Positions 1-11,201 of a stretch of 64,000 bases of DNA are shown piece by piece (within the stretch, counting starts at the first letter, position 1; each line of letters starts with the position of its first letter). The translations under genes were made by a program, and so were the position numbers. The notes beneath the pieces were generated by a model. It was not told the DNA's origin, ran no database searches, and was given only the letters and a program-made list of their open reading frames with translations. The stretch comes from Bufo bufo (taxonomy: Eukaryota; Chordata; Amphibia; Anura; Bufonidae): the NCBI RefSeq assembly GCF_905171765.1, contig NC_053392.1, forward strand, positions 31,860,192 to 31,924,191. The letters are read 5' to 3'.

Positions 1-324
1 CTTTCAGGTTGCGGTTAAGGCCGTTTGTATACAAAAATATCGAGTGTTACTCACGGCCCCCTGCGATTCTTCTGTCGGCTTATGTTCCGGTCTCCTAGTG
101 CCTCAGCGTGACTATTTCCTGTGTTTGTTGCAGCATGCTGCGAGTTATTTACTGCTGTCATTCTGATTACGCAGTGCAGGTCTCCGCTCGCCCTTCTGCC
201 GGCTGTGTCTTTTTTCCAGCGCATGTGTACTGAGCTTAGCGGGACGCCGACTTCGATTGTAGATAATGTTCCTGCTTGCTTTGTTTGTGGTGTGATCCTG
301 TACACACTGTCCTTTCACAACCGC

Positions 325-374
325 CACCAGACACGTTTCAGTACACGTACACGTATGTACCTTCCTCAGTAGTG
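325..374 (-). ncRNA. Hammerhead ribozyme motif, apparently intact core
   Basis: On the minus strand the order is CACTA (stem I 5' side), CTGAGGA (fits CUGANGA), a stem II of about 6 bp (GGTACA with TGTACT, outer pair G-U), GAAA, a one-base-pair stem III (C-GT-G), UC as the UH cleavage site, and TGGTG (stem I 3' side). CACTA pairs with TGGTG over 5 bp, including one wobble pair. Short stem III hammerheads are established components of Penelope-like elements, where they sit in the terminal repeats. Every invariant core base I can check is present. Activity is inferred, not shown. Confidence 0.75.
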
Positions 375-1037
375 CACAATTCCAAATGAAAATAAAATCC
401 ACCATTAGGATCATTTTTGAACAGATTCAAGTGAAATATAAAACATGGACCAGATTTTCCTATCATAGAATCAGGTCCTCCATTTGCGTTATGATTAGGT
501 TCTTGCACATAATCCCCAATTCACATAATGCATTTTTATAATCAAAACAAATCATTGATGGCATAGTGATATAAATATAAATATATATGATTCCATAGGT
601 CTCAAGATATCGCAAATTTATCATACAATCACACATTGTATGTGTATTATGGTATCTTTCCTAGTTGGCCTTTTATTGATTTTCAGTTATTAATTATTGG
701 TTATTTTTAATTTTATTGGTATTATATACCCTCGTAAGTTTCAATGTACCTGTTAGTGAGGTTAATAAATAAAATTAGCTAAAATAAATGACAAAAAAGT
801 ATTAAAATAAAAATTAAATAAAAATGCTAGTTAAAATATAAGTGGAAATGGGATCATCTGCACTGTTGTTACACTGGGCGAGGGTGTGGACGCAGAATCC
901 ATCAGTGAGATAAATTAAAACATGACACTGATGGATAATGCGATTCACACCACCACCCTATTTTATAGAAATCCAAAAACTTCCAATGCTGAGTTGAGAC
1001 CTCTTGGTATCAGGGACCTGAAGTCATATATTTTTTT

Positions 1038-1322
1038 TTATTCACACCTGGACATTTGGGAAACAAAGTTACCTCCTCTCCAATTTTCAGTCACTGTTTC
1101 AAATGCCATATATTTTAAACCACATGGGTTACTGTTATGATGTTTTTTAAAGTGATCGGATAGACTATGTTTTTTATATCCTTTTTTTATATTATTAATG
1201 TGTTCGGCAATTCTTGTTTTTAGAGTCCTTTTGGTTCTTCCTACGTATTGCATAGAACACTGACATTCTATCAAGTAAATTACTGCCTTAGTATTACATG
1301 TGAGCAGTTGTTTTATTTCCAT
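1038..1322 (-). pseudogene. PLE GIY-YIG endonuclease domain (left copy)
   Basis: The frame contains AVIYLIECQCSMQYVGRT followed by TLKTRIAEH, the GIY-YIG core (Tyr, Tyr-Val-Gly, Arg, Glu-His) typical of the C-terminal nuclease of Penelope-like elements, which nicks target DNA. It then runs through SDHFKKHHNSNPCGL to the element's 3' region. It is separated from the RT frame by stops between about 1322 and 1714, so it is a remnant. Confidence 0.82.
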
Positions 1323-1713
1323 TGGTAGTGATTTGCTGTGGATTTGACTATGTTAATTCTCCTCTGAAAATTGGTTTGTTTACAGTTAGAGCACCTAGCA
1401 CATCGAAAGAAACCTTTTAATGACATCCAATACTGGATGTTACTTTTTTGTCATTAGGGTTTCTTACGGTTGGTGCTATTTGTAATCCAAGATTTGACGC
1501 TTTAGTATATACTATGGGTGGTCTTGTCGGGGTTATGGGTCCCAAAACCTTATCATATTTTAGCAGGTGCCAGTGTCTTTGAATTATATTTGATACCTGT
1601 TTATAACTGGTATTAAATGGTAATACTAGTTTGCAATTGTCTACTTCTGTATTTCTGTCTATTATAGGTTTTGAATTAAAAAAATAATAATTCTGTCCAA
1701 TTTTTTTAATTCA

Positions 1714-2977
1714 TTAAGGGATTTTTCCAACATATGTAATTTGGTAATTTTTCTCCCAAAACTGTATAGTTAATTGTTCAGCCTGTTTCTCAAAAAGTTC
1801 AACTTTGGTGCAATTTCTTTTTATAGGACGATATTGGCTTTTTGGAACATTTAGCAGCCATCTTCGTAGATGGCAGCCAGATTTTAAAATAAAGCTGTTC
1901 TTAGCTACCTCCTTTTGATAGGTGATACATATGAATGATTCAGCTTGCTTCTCTATTTTTACATCCAAAAACTCTACAGATTTATTATTGATATTAGGTG
2001 TGAATTTTAGATTGTACTGTTTGGAATTGATCGCCCCTATGAATTCCACTAGTGATTGATGTGATCCTTCCCAGATGAAGAGAATGTCATCTATATATCT
2101 GCACAATAGCATCAGTTCCGCCTCCAGTCTGGGACCAATGATGTCCTGTTCCCATGCCGCCATGAAAAAAAAAATAGTGTAGCTAGGGGCGAACCTGGCA
2201 CCCATGGCAGTGCCAGTAATCTGTAAATAATACTTTGAATTAAAATAAAAAATAATTGTGGCACAGTACAAAATCAATGCCATCGAGTACAAAATCTATT
2301 TCATCCAGAGCCAACTTGTTTGCTTGTCTGAGAATTTTTGATACAGCTTCAATTCCTTGTTTGTAGTTGATGCTTGTGTAAAGTGCACTTACATCTAATG
2401 TTGCTAATATCCAGTGGGGTTGACAAACCATTTTTTCCAATAAATTAACTAATGTTGTAGTATCTTTTAAATGTAATGGAGTGTCTGCAACATAAGGTTG
2501 TAAAAATCTGTCCAAGTATTGGAACTGATTAGATGTCACTGACCCTATGCCGGAAATAATTGCTCTCCCGGGGGGATTCAAGGGGTCCTTGTGAACTTTG
2601 GGAATGGAGTAAAAAACTGGGAGTCTGCACGGAGTCCCCAAAATAAAATCAAACTCATATTTATTAAGTATTCCGCTGTGATAGGCCTTTTCACACATAT
2701 TAGTCAATTGGTTATAATATTCTTCCCTATGATCTTTTTCAAGTGGGATATAAGTACTGTTGTCTGCCAATTGTCTCAGGCATTCTGCTTCATACTTTGC
2801 AGTATCCTGGGCAATTATAGTCCCTCCCTTATGGGTTGGGCGTATTGTTACTTTTTGATTGTGTTGGAGTTCTTGTATTGTTTTCCTCTCAGTATAAAAT
2901 AAGTTTTTTATTGTTGTTTTATGACTATTATTCATTTTTCTAATATCTGCCTCTACTGCTCCTCTAAAAGCAGCCAT
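1714..2977 (-). pseudogene. PLE reverse transcriptase (left copy), frameshifted
   Basis: Two overlapping minus frames (2977-2240 and 2292-1714) together cover a PLE-type RT. The N-terminal IRPTHKGG motif is the PLE version of the conserved RPxxKGG segment. It is followed by PVFYSIPKVHK, motif A (LDVSALYTSI, with the first catalytic Asp), motif B (TGTAMG), motif C (YIDDILFIW, with the two catalytic Asp) and motif D (FTPNINNKSVEFLDVKI). A frameshift near 2240-2290 separates motif A from motifs B and C. The enzyme would copy element RNA at a nicked target. All catalytic residues are visible, but not in one frame. Confidence 0.85.
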
Positions 2978-3237
2978 TTCTTTTCCAATTTCATGATGTG
3001 GCTATAATTTGGATTTTAATTTGACTTCTACATGGTGGTAGCTTGATGTAGATCCACTGTCACATAATATAAAAAAATTTAGAAAGTTACAACATCATTT
3101 TTTTATATACTTCTCCAATCCGATATATGTATCAAATTTATTCAACTGGATACTTGGTGCAAACTTAAGGCCTTCGTTGAGCAATTTTTTATGATTGTCT
3201 GTTAATGAAATAGTACTTAAATTCATTATATTGTCTT

Positions 3238-3444
3238 TTATGGTTTCCCTAATTTATGACTTGGGCCTTCTATGGGTTCCTCATCTTCGTGTTCTCTTTT
3301 TCGACTGACCTGTGTTGGTTGTATTATTTGCTGTGTCATTAGTGTTGGTTGAGTAATACTTGTTCTTTCATTGGTGTCAGTGTTTCCAGTGTTTGATGTA
3401 TGAGATGAGGATTTAGTGGTGGTTTGGGAAAAGAGAAAGTCCAT
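3238..3444 (-). pseudogene. Short ORF upstream of the PLE RT
   Basis: A 68-codon frame rich in Ser, Thr and Gln with a basic-acidic C-terminal stretch (SRKREHEDEEP). It precedes the RT frame of the left PLE copy and has no counterpart in the right copy, where this segment is deleted. It may be the N-terminal part of the PLE polyprotein. I recognise no domain. Confidence 0.3.
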
Positions 3445-3540
3445 GGTATGTGAGACTGAGTCCCTATTTTAGTCTGTGTTTGTGGAATTATCTGTGCTGG
3501 TGTGTGCTGTGATTTGTGATGCATTTTTGTATAATTTTTC

Positions 3541-3605
3541 TTGATTTCTTTTTGGGACGCAATACCAACACCAAAAAGGAAACAAGGAAAATTATACAAA
3601 AATGT
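3541..3605. repeat. Centre of the PLE palindrome
   Basis: The two arms converge here. A CTTTTTGG on the left pairs with CCAAAAAG on the right across a loop of about 15 bases. The joint lies 5' to 5' between the two PLE copies, so they are head to head. Confidence 0.7.
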
Positions 3606-4194
3606 GTCACAAATCACAGCACACAACAGCACAGAGACAATCATAAAAAATTGCTCAACAAAGGCCTTAAGTTTGCACCAAGTATCCAGTTGAATAAATT
3701 TGATACATATATCGGAGTGGAGAAGTATATAAAAAAAATTATGCTGTAAAAAATACTTCCTAAAAAATCCGATATTATGTAACAGTGGATCTACATCAAG
3801 CTACCACCTTGTAGAAGTCAAATTAAAATCCAAACTATACCCACGTCATTAAATTGGAAAAGAAATGGCTGCTTTTAGAGGAGCAGTAGAGGCAGATATT
3901 AGAAAAATGAACAATAGTCATAAAACAACAATAAAAAACATAACTTTTACTGAGAGGAAAACAATACAAAAACTCCAACACAATCAGGAGATAACAATAC
4001 GCCAATAAGGGAGGGGCTATAGTTGTCCAGGATACTGAAAAGTATGAAGCAGAATGCAGACAACACTATCCCACTTGGCAGATAACAGTATCCCACTTGA
4101 AAAAGATCCTAGGGAAGAATATTATAACCAATTGACTAATATGTGTGAAAAGGCCTATCACAGCTTAATACTTAATAAATAATTAGATTTTATT

Positions 4195-4923
4195 TTGGGG
4201 ACTCCGTGCAGACTCACAGTTTTTTACTCCATTCCCAAAGTTCACAAGGAGCCCTTGAATCCCTCTAGGAGACTAATAATTTCCAGGATTGAAGCTGTAT
4301 CAAAAATTCTCAGACAAGCAAACAAGTTGGCTCCGGATCAAATAGATTTTGTAATGGATGGCATTGATTTTGTACTGTGCCACAATTATTTTTATTTTTA
4401 TTCAAAGTATTATTTACAGATTACTGGCACTGCCATGGGCACAAGGTTTGCCCCTAGCTATGCCAATTTATTCATGGCGGCATGGGAACATGACATCATT
4501 GATCCCAGACTGGGGGTGGACCTGGTACTATGGCGCAGATATATAGATGACATCCTCCTCATCTGGGAGGGATCGCATCAATCTCTAATGGAATTCATGC
4601 TGGGGATCAATTCCAAACAGTACAATCTAAAATTCACACCTAATATCAATAATAAATCTGTAGAGTTTTTGGATGTAAAAATAGAGAAGCAAGCTGATTC
4701 ATTTACATGTAGTACCTATCAAAAGACAGTAGCAAAGAACAGCTTCAATTTAAAATCTAGCTGCCATCTACCAAGATGGCTGCTAAATGTTCCAAAAAGC
4801 CAATATCGTCATATAAAAAGAAATTGCACCAAAGTTAAACATTTTGAGAAACAAGCTGAAAAATTAACTGTACAGTTTTTGGAGAAAAATCAAATTTTTA
4901 CATATGTTGGAAAAATCCTTTAA
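4195..4923 (+). pseudogene. PLE reverse transcriptase (right copy), motif A deleted
   Basis: Starts in the GTPCRLTVFYSIPKVHK segment, then jumps from LIISRI directly to EAVSKIL. Relative to the left copy about 85 residues are missing, including motif A and its catalytic Asp. Motif B (TGTAMG), motif C (YIDDILLIW) and motif D remain, ending before the endonuclease linker. Upstream (3840-4190) the N-terminal RT region is recognisable but full of stops. The copy is non-functional. Confidence 0.82.
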
Positions 4924-4949
4924 TGGAGTAAAAGATTCGGACAGAACTA

Positions 4950-5234
<285 letters not shown>

Positions 5235-5382
5235 TTAATACCAGTTATAAAAAGTGTCCTACTAAAAGAGGATAAAGTTTTGGGACCCATAATCCCGACA
5301 AGACCACCTATAGTACATACTAAAGCGCCAAATCTTGGATTACAAATAGCATCAACCGTAAGAAAGTAACATCTAGTATTGG

Positions 5383-5872
5383 ATGTCATTAAAAGGTTTC
5401 TTTCGATGTGCTAGGTGCTTTAACTGTAAACAAACCAATTTTCAGAGGAGAATAAACATAGTCAAATCCACAGTAAATCACTACCAATGGGAAATAAAAC
5501 AACTACTCACATGTAATACTAAGGCAGTAATTTACTTGAAAGAATGTCCGTGTTCTATGCAATACGTAGGAAGAACCAAAAGGACTCTAAAAACAAGAAT
5601 TGCCGAACACATTAATAATATCAAAAGAGAATATGAAAAACATAGTCTATCCGATCACTTTAAAAAAACATCATAACAGTAACCCATGTGGCTTAAAGTA
5701 TATGGCACAAGAAACGGTGATTGAAAATTGGAGAGGAGGTAACTTTGTTTCCCAAATGTCCAGGTGTGAATTAAAGAATATATTTGACTTTGGGTCCCTG
5801 ATCCCAAGACGTCTCAACTCAGAATTGGAAGATTGGGGATTATCGGTGCCATGTTTTAATTCATCTCACTGA
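5383..5872 (+). pseudogene. PLE cysteine linker and GIY-YIG endonuclease (right copy)
   Basis: Two frames, 5383-5676 and 5600-5872, cover the region with a frameshift near 5660. The first holds CARCFNCKQTN, a Cys-rich linker of the sort found between RT and nuclease in PLEs, then AVIYLKECPCSMQYVGRT and TLKTRIAEH of the GIY-YIG fold. The second continues through HHNSNPCGLKYM to the end of the domain. It is the mirror of 1038-1322. Confidence 0.8.
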
Positions 5873-6381
5873 TGGATTCTGCGTCCACACCCTCACCCAG
5901 TGTAACAACAGTGCAGATGATCCCATTTCCACTTCTATTTTTATTAGCATTTTTATTTTATTTTTTATTTGTATCCTTTTTTGTCATTTATTTTATCTTA
6001 TTTTATTTATTAACCTCACTAACAGGTACATTGAAACTTATGAGGCTATATAATACCAATAAAAATAACCAAAAAATAACCAATAATTAATAACTGAAAA
6101 TCAATAAAAGGCCAACTAGTAATAATGCCATAATACACATATAATGTGTGATTGTATGATAAATTTGCGATATCTTGAGACCTATGGAAACGTATATATT
6201 TATATTTATATCACTATGCCATCAATAATTAGTTTTTTTGATTATAAAAACGCATTATGTGAATTGGGGATTATATGCAAATAGAGTTCCTGATTTTATG
6301 ATAGGAAAATCTGGTCCATGTTTTATATTTCAATTTAATCAGTTAAAAAATTGGTGGATTTTATTTTCATTTGAAATTGTG

Positions 6382-6430
6382 CACTACTGAGGAAGGTGCC
6401 TACTGTACGTGTACCAAAACATGTCTGGTG
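6382..6430 (+). ncRNA. Hammerhead ribozyme motif, mutated core
   Basis: Right-arm counterpart of the motif at 325-374. CACTA, CTGAGGA, stem II (GGTGC with GTACC) and the TC/TGGTG stem I are kept, but the GAAA box reads AAAA. Loss of that invariant G should abolish or greatly reduce cleavage. It is therefore annotated as a relic. Confidence 0.65.
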
Positions 6431-6742
6431 GAGGTTGTGAAAGGACAGTGTGTACGGTATCACACCACAAACAAAGCAGGCACGGACATTATTAACAATC
6501 GAAGTCGGCGTCCCGCTAAGCTCAGTACGCATGCGCTGGAAAAAGACACAGCCGGCAGAAGGGAGAGCGGAGACCTGCACTGCGTAATCAGAACGACAGC
6601 AGTGAATAACTCGCAGCATGCTGCAACAAACACAGCGAATAGTCGCGCTGAGGCACGAGGAGACCGGAACATAAGCCGACAGAAGAATCGCAGGGGGCCG
6701 TGAGTAACACTCGATATTATTGTATACAAACGGCCTTAACAG

Positions 6743-7333
6743 TAGTGATGAGCGGCAGGGGTCATATTCGAATTTGCGATATTTTGCGAATATTTTGTAG
6801 AATATTCGTCGAAAATTCGCAAATTCGAAAATTCGCGTTTTTTTTTTTTTTTTACTCCAAAAATTGGAAAGGTAATGGTTGTGTAATATGCGAATTTTCG
6901 GGATTCAAATTTTCGGATTCGAATTTTTTATTGCAAATTTTTCAACTTACAACTATTAGACAAAGAAGATTATATCACTATATTAGCTAAATTGCCCTAT
7001 TCGATTTTTTTCGAATATTCTCTATATTGCTATAACTTCGTTTTTTCGAATATTCGTAATATTCTAAAACAAGAATATATAGCAATATAGCGAATATTCA
7101 AAAAAACGAATATAGAGCAAAATTCGCAAACACTACTACTCCTAAAGTCAAGTATACTGCAGCCTTCTTATTGGCCCACAAGCTAGAAGCAGTGAGGGAT
7201 CATGTGTACTGATAAAAAAAAAAAAAAAATGAAAAAATTAGAATATTCGAAATTTCGAATATATATAACTAATTTTCGAAGTACCTATATTCGCAATAAA
7301 AATTCAAAATTCGAATATTCGTGATCAACACTA
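6743..7333. mobile_element. Non-autonomous hAT element (MITE), 591 bp
   Basis: Ends are TAGTGATGAGCGGC and, inverted, TAGTGTTGATCACG. It is flanked by an exact 8-bp duplication CTTAACAG (6735-6742 and 7334-7341), the hAT signature. Removing the element and one duplicate restores the PLE arm (GGCCTTAACAG followed by CAACCTG), which matches the reverse complement of bases 1-22. The interior is AT-rich with many ATTCGAA-like motifs and has no ORF of note. Confidence 0.85.
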
Positions 7334-7362
7334 CTTAACAGCAACCTGCAAGTCTGAATTGC

Positions 7363-8873
7363 TTTAATTACTCAACAGGGTGACAGTCACCCTGCGAATA
7401 GCCCAGTAGCCTAATTCTGACACGTATATAAGTGCCTAAAGTTACAAACAGCACTAATGTGAATAAGACTGCAACAAAGAGGCACGGACATTATATTATC
7501 TGCCCATATTAGATGAATGAACTGCCTAATATAAAGATATATGGTAAAAGGAAATATTGGTGAAACCCAAAACACACTCCCAAATACTAGTGTACAACCA
7601 CATTATTATTATTTTTAATATTTCATGAGTGAGCTCCGCATTGTAGAAGGACCAGTTCTATAGATTTATGAATTTATTGTGAATATAATCTGGGGGATTT
7701 ATAATACATTGTTTGATTTAAATGTGATTAAATGTTTTTTATGCATACATTTTAAGTAAAAATACTTGCAAAATATTGTGAGCAAGCCATTCTTTGTGTA
7801 TATTTGTTTTGACTCTTTAGACTAGTGGGTGACCAGCAGGCCGGGCTCCAATTAACAGGCGAGTGTTCGCAATTTTTGCATAATGCTCACAAAATAAATA
7901 AAAAAATGATAGAAAAGAAAATGACAAAAATCAAAAGTTATAAAATAAATGTGAGAAAAAAAAGACAGAAAAAGCTAACTTACAAGCTACAGTTCTTCTG
8001 AATCCTTGGGGTAGAGAAAATTTGGAAACACACTCAGATCTTGGCTGATCCCTGCATGTCTAACCCTGTTCACACCTTCAACCTCATGTTTTCTTATTTT
8101 AACCTTTGACTCACTCAAGTTTCAGAGCTGCTGTTTTGGAATGAGTATTCAAATCCTGTGTTGGTGACCGGGCAGCAGATTAATAAAGGGGCATAACTGT
8201 TTTTGCGTCTTTTATGCTTTTAGTATGCGTCTTTTTCTTACCACTCCCAGTGTCAGTATTACTTGTTCTCCTGATGAGCCTTGTTTCCAAATCATGTCAG
8301 GGCTGAACCACAACCAGTATCCCTTCGTTTCCACGTCTCTGTCAGTGGGTGAGGAACACAATTTACCTTAGCAAACGGATCAGCAGCTGATGTTGGCAGC
8401 TTCCCTCCGTAATAGAGGGGCCTTTCCAGTGCTTCTCCCTCTCTCCTCTCTGTAAGGTTTTCTGGGTGGAAACTCAGAAGGAACAGAAATTAAAAAGACA
8501 CGCTTCTTTTATTTCACTACTTAAAGAATATAAGATTAATAAAGACCTTAAGCATACAATCATGTAGCCATACACCTGACCGGTTTTGCCTCTTGGCTTC
8601 TTCAAGGGCTGTGGGTAAATCAGTATTCAAATTCCTTGTTGTTGACTGGGCAGCAGATTAATAAAGGGGCGAGTCTAATGAATATTAATTCATATGTTTC
8701 ATTAATTCACTGCCGAGTATGGGGTGTGGTTGCTCAGGTGAGATGTCTATTCGTCTATTCTTGTCATCCAGTTGTCAAAAGCCACGCTCATGTTTCTCTA
8801 AGGACTCCGGCTCACACTGCCCATACTGCAATAAAAACGGAGCAGTTCAAAGGGTGTTTTTGCATAGTCACAT
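7363..8873. other. Unassigned AT-rich stretch with a short direct repeat
   Basis: No credible gene. A segment around GGGCAGCAGATTAATAAAGG occurs twice in direct orientation (about 8128-8186 and 8612-8670), suggesting two copies of an unidentified repeat. A hammerhead-like relic lies at 8573-8608. The rest shows no recognisable feature. Confidence 0.4.
8573..8608 (-). ncRNA. Degenerate hammerhead-like motif
   Basis: The minus strand reads TTGAAGA, AGCC-loop-GGC, AAAAC, then CGGTC. This resembles CUGANGA, stem II, GAAAC and the UC site of a PLE hammerhead, with C-to-T and G-to-A core changes. It would be an inactive relic of another retroelement tail. Confidence 0.35.
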
Positions 8874-9372
8874 TTAAAGTGAACCTGTCATCAATTTTAT
8901 GCTGACCATACTAACGGCAGAATAAAGTAGAGACAGGTGAGTTGATTTCAGCGGTCTGTAATTTATAAGTTAAAAGTAAGTGGTTGCCAAGAACCAACAT
9001 CATAATCATTGCAGACTAGGCCTGGAAAAGAGTCATGGTCACCTGAGAAGAGTCATGGTTATTCATGAACTCTTGCTCTCCCTGCCTACCTGCTGATGAT
9101 TGACAGTCTAATACCTAGTTTTCTCCCTTTCTCTCTAGGAGACAATTGACAATCATCAGAAGATAGGCGTGAGAGCAGGAGATTATGAATAACCATGACT
9201 TCTCAAGTAGATTTGACTCTTTTCAAGGGCTGGGCTGCAATTATGATGCTGGTTCTCAGCAACCACTTTCTTTAAGCTGATGAGTGACACACCGCTGAAA
9301 TCAGCATTTCTGTCACTAACTTATGCTGCCCACAGTGAGGTTAGCATAAAGTTGATGACAGGTTCCCTTTAA
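8874..9372. mobile_element. Palindrome-ended MITE with TTAA target site
   Basis: Terminal inverted repeats TTAAAGTGAACCTGTCAT and, inverted, TTAAAGGGAACCTGTCAT. TTAA at both ends suggests a piggyBac-like mechanism. No coding capacity is seen. The family resembles 53316-53664 and 56177-56499. Confidence 0.75.
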
Positions 9373-10129
9373 CACATATGGATACAAAACTACAATGAAA
9401 TCCCCCTGAGAAGTGCATACATCCATGTCACCTTTTTATTACACTCACCAGTCTAGAACAGGAGAAAAACCCCAAAACCCAAGCTGAAACAAAATTGCCC
9501 CTTTCTGTGCCACAAATGTGATCCTTTAACAGCTCCTAATGTTTAATGATCAGCTATTAAGACATAAGCAACTAAAAAAATCCCGGAGACGAGAAACTAT
9601 ATATTTTAATATTGAAAAAGTACATTGATAGTAAATATATAATTTGTTACTTAAAAGATATATAACAAAATTAGCAAATGTGGCAGAAGAGGGAGAGGCG
9701 CTCATAGGGTAATAGTTATTTGGGTAAATAGTTAAAAAGAAAGATTAGTTGTGCTAACCTTTTTGTGTTGTGCAGGCATAGGCTCAACACTAGTGTAGGC
9801 GTGTGGTTAGACAATGGTCGGTGCTGCCGGTATCGTTAACTTCTTGCTTGTAGGGTTGCCGATCCTCCAGAGGAGCGATGAAAAGACAATACAAGAATGT
9901 GGAGTAATTGTGTTCCACCGTTTTCCGATACTTCTTGGCACAATGACACGACCTCAGGTAATTGCAGATAGTTCCTTTATTGTTTATATATAGAGGTGAC
10001 AACGTGTTTCAGAGTTGGAAACACTCCTTTTTCAAATCTAAGAGGTAGTCAAGTTCCATAAAATAAATAGGTAAAAATGGGGATATGTAGTAATAAATGA
10101 TAAAAATCAAAGAATGTGTATAGTGAGTA
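9373..10129. other. Unassigned stretch
   Basis: AT-rich with no credible gene. The only structure I see is the hammerhead-like relic at 9993-10037, followed by the left arm of an inverted repeat. Confidence 0.4.
9993..10037 (-). ncRNA. Degenerate hammerhead-like motif
   Basis: The minus strand reads TTGAAAA, a GAG/CTC stem with loop, GAAAC, ACGTTG and TC. The order matches CUGANGA - stem II - GAAA - stem III - UH, but the first box is eroded. It is followed by AATAAAGG, consistent with the tail of a retroelement on the minus strand. Confidence 0.35.
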
Positions 10130-10350
10130 ATATATAATATAGGTGATGGTATTATAAAGTTTATGTCGATATATATATATGTATGTAGCGGGATTTTTTC
10201 AAGAGGTCTTTAAGAGTAAGAGTGATAAAATGAATCATATATAAAATGTGTCAAAAATAAAATCATGTTTCTGAAAATTATCTTGAGTCAATGTTGCTAT
10301 CTTGTTATAAATTGTTATTCATCGTAGTGGATTTAATAATTATATTAAAA
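10130..10350. repeat. Left arm of a split inverted repeat
   Basis: Reverse complement of 14120-14229 plus 14737-14890, reading through landmarks such as AATCATGTTTCTGAAAATTA and GATGGTATTATAAAGTT. Two inverted copies of one unidentified element enclose about 3.8 kb of Tc1 and foldback insertions. This arm is uninterrupted and so preserves the empty site of the insertion at 14230. Confidence 0.75.
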
Positions 10351-10387
10351 ATGTATTGAAAAATATATCTATACATATAATTATATA

Positions 10388-11199
10388 CATAACAAACAAG
10401 TGTGAAACAACTGAAAATATGTCATATTCTAGGTTCTTCAAAGTAGCCACCTTTTGCTTTGATTACTGCTTTGCACACTCTTGGCATTCTCTTGATGAGC
10501 TTCAAGAGGTAGTCCCCTGAAATGGTTTTCACTTCATAGGTGTGCCCTGTCAGGTTTAATAAGTAGGATTTCTTGCCTTATAAATGGGGTTGGGAACATC
10601 AGTTGCGTTGAGGAGAAGTCAGGTGGATACACAGCTGATAGTCCTACTGAATAGACTGTTAGAATTTGTATTATGGCAAGAAAAAAGCAGCTAAGTAAAG
10701 AAAAACGAGTGGCCATCATTACTTTGAGAAATGAAGGTCAGTCAGTCAGCCCAAAAAATTTGAAAACTTTGAAAGTAAGGGCTATTTGACCATGAAGGAG
10801 AGTGATGGGGTGCTGCGCCAGATGACCTGGCCTCCACAGTCACCGGACCTGAACCCAATCGAGATGGTTTGGGGTGAGCTGGACCGCAGAGTAAAGGCAA
10901 AAGGGCCAACAAGTGCTAAGCATCTCTGGGAACTCCTTCAAGACTGTTGGAAGACCATTTCAGGTGACTACCTCTTGAAGCTCATCAAGAGAATGCCAAG
11001 AGTGTGCAAAGCAGTAATCAAAGCAAAAGGTGGCTACTTTGAAGAACCTAGAATATGACATATTTTCAGTTGTTTCACACTTGTTTGTTATGTATATAAT
11101 TCCACATGTGTTAATTCATAGTTTTGATGCCTTCATAGTCATGAAAATAAAGAAAACTCTTTGAATGAGAAGGTGTGTCCAAACTTTTGGTCTGTACTG
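10388..11199 (+). mobile_element. Rearranged Tc1/mariner fragment
   Basis: The right end has a Tc1-type terminus (inverse of CAGTACAGACCAAAAGTTTG) followed by TA. The left part (10388-10550) is an inverted copy of the 3' coding region (10960-11110), so the normal left terminus is missing. The middle carries the start and end of a transposase. Confidence 0.75.
10673..11058 (+). pseudogene. Tc1 transposase, internally deleted
   Basis: Begins MARKKQLSKEKRVAIITLRNEGQ, the N-terminal helix-turn-helix region of a Tc1 transposase. After a junction near 10760 it jumps to the C-terminal part, TWPPQSPDLNPIEMVWGELDRR, which carries the catalytic Glu (NPIE). It ends in VIKAKGGYFEEP. The centre, with the two catalytic Asp, is gone, so the product is not a functional transposase. 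Confidence 0.75.
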
Positions 11200-11201
11200 T
11201 A

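Larger units (their letters stand above)
1..3562 (-). mobile_element. Penelope-like retroelement, left copy of an inverted pair
   Basis: Read on the minus strand, this arm holds a short upstream ORF (3444-3238), an RT domain (2977-1714), a GIY-YIG endonuclease (1322-1038), an AT-rich 3' region and a hammerhead motif (374-325). RT joined to GIY-YIG plus a hammerhead is the hallmark of Penelope-like elements. Nearly every segment reappears in reverse complement at 3583-6742. The arm runs off the left edge of the window: bases 1-20 match the reverse complement of sequence resuming at 7342 on the other side. The copy is broken by frameshifts between its RT halves and before the endonuclease. Confidence 0.88.

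Noticed and set aside
51..414. Overlapping frames at the left edge and their mirror at 6335-6729
   Set aside because: They lie over the non-coding PLE terminal region and the hammerhead and show no domain.
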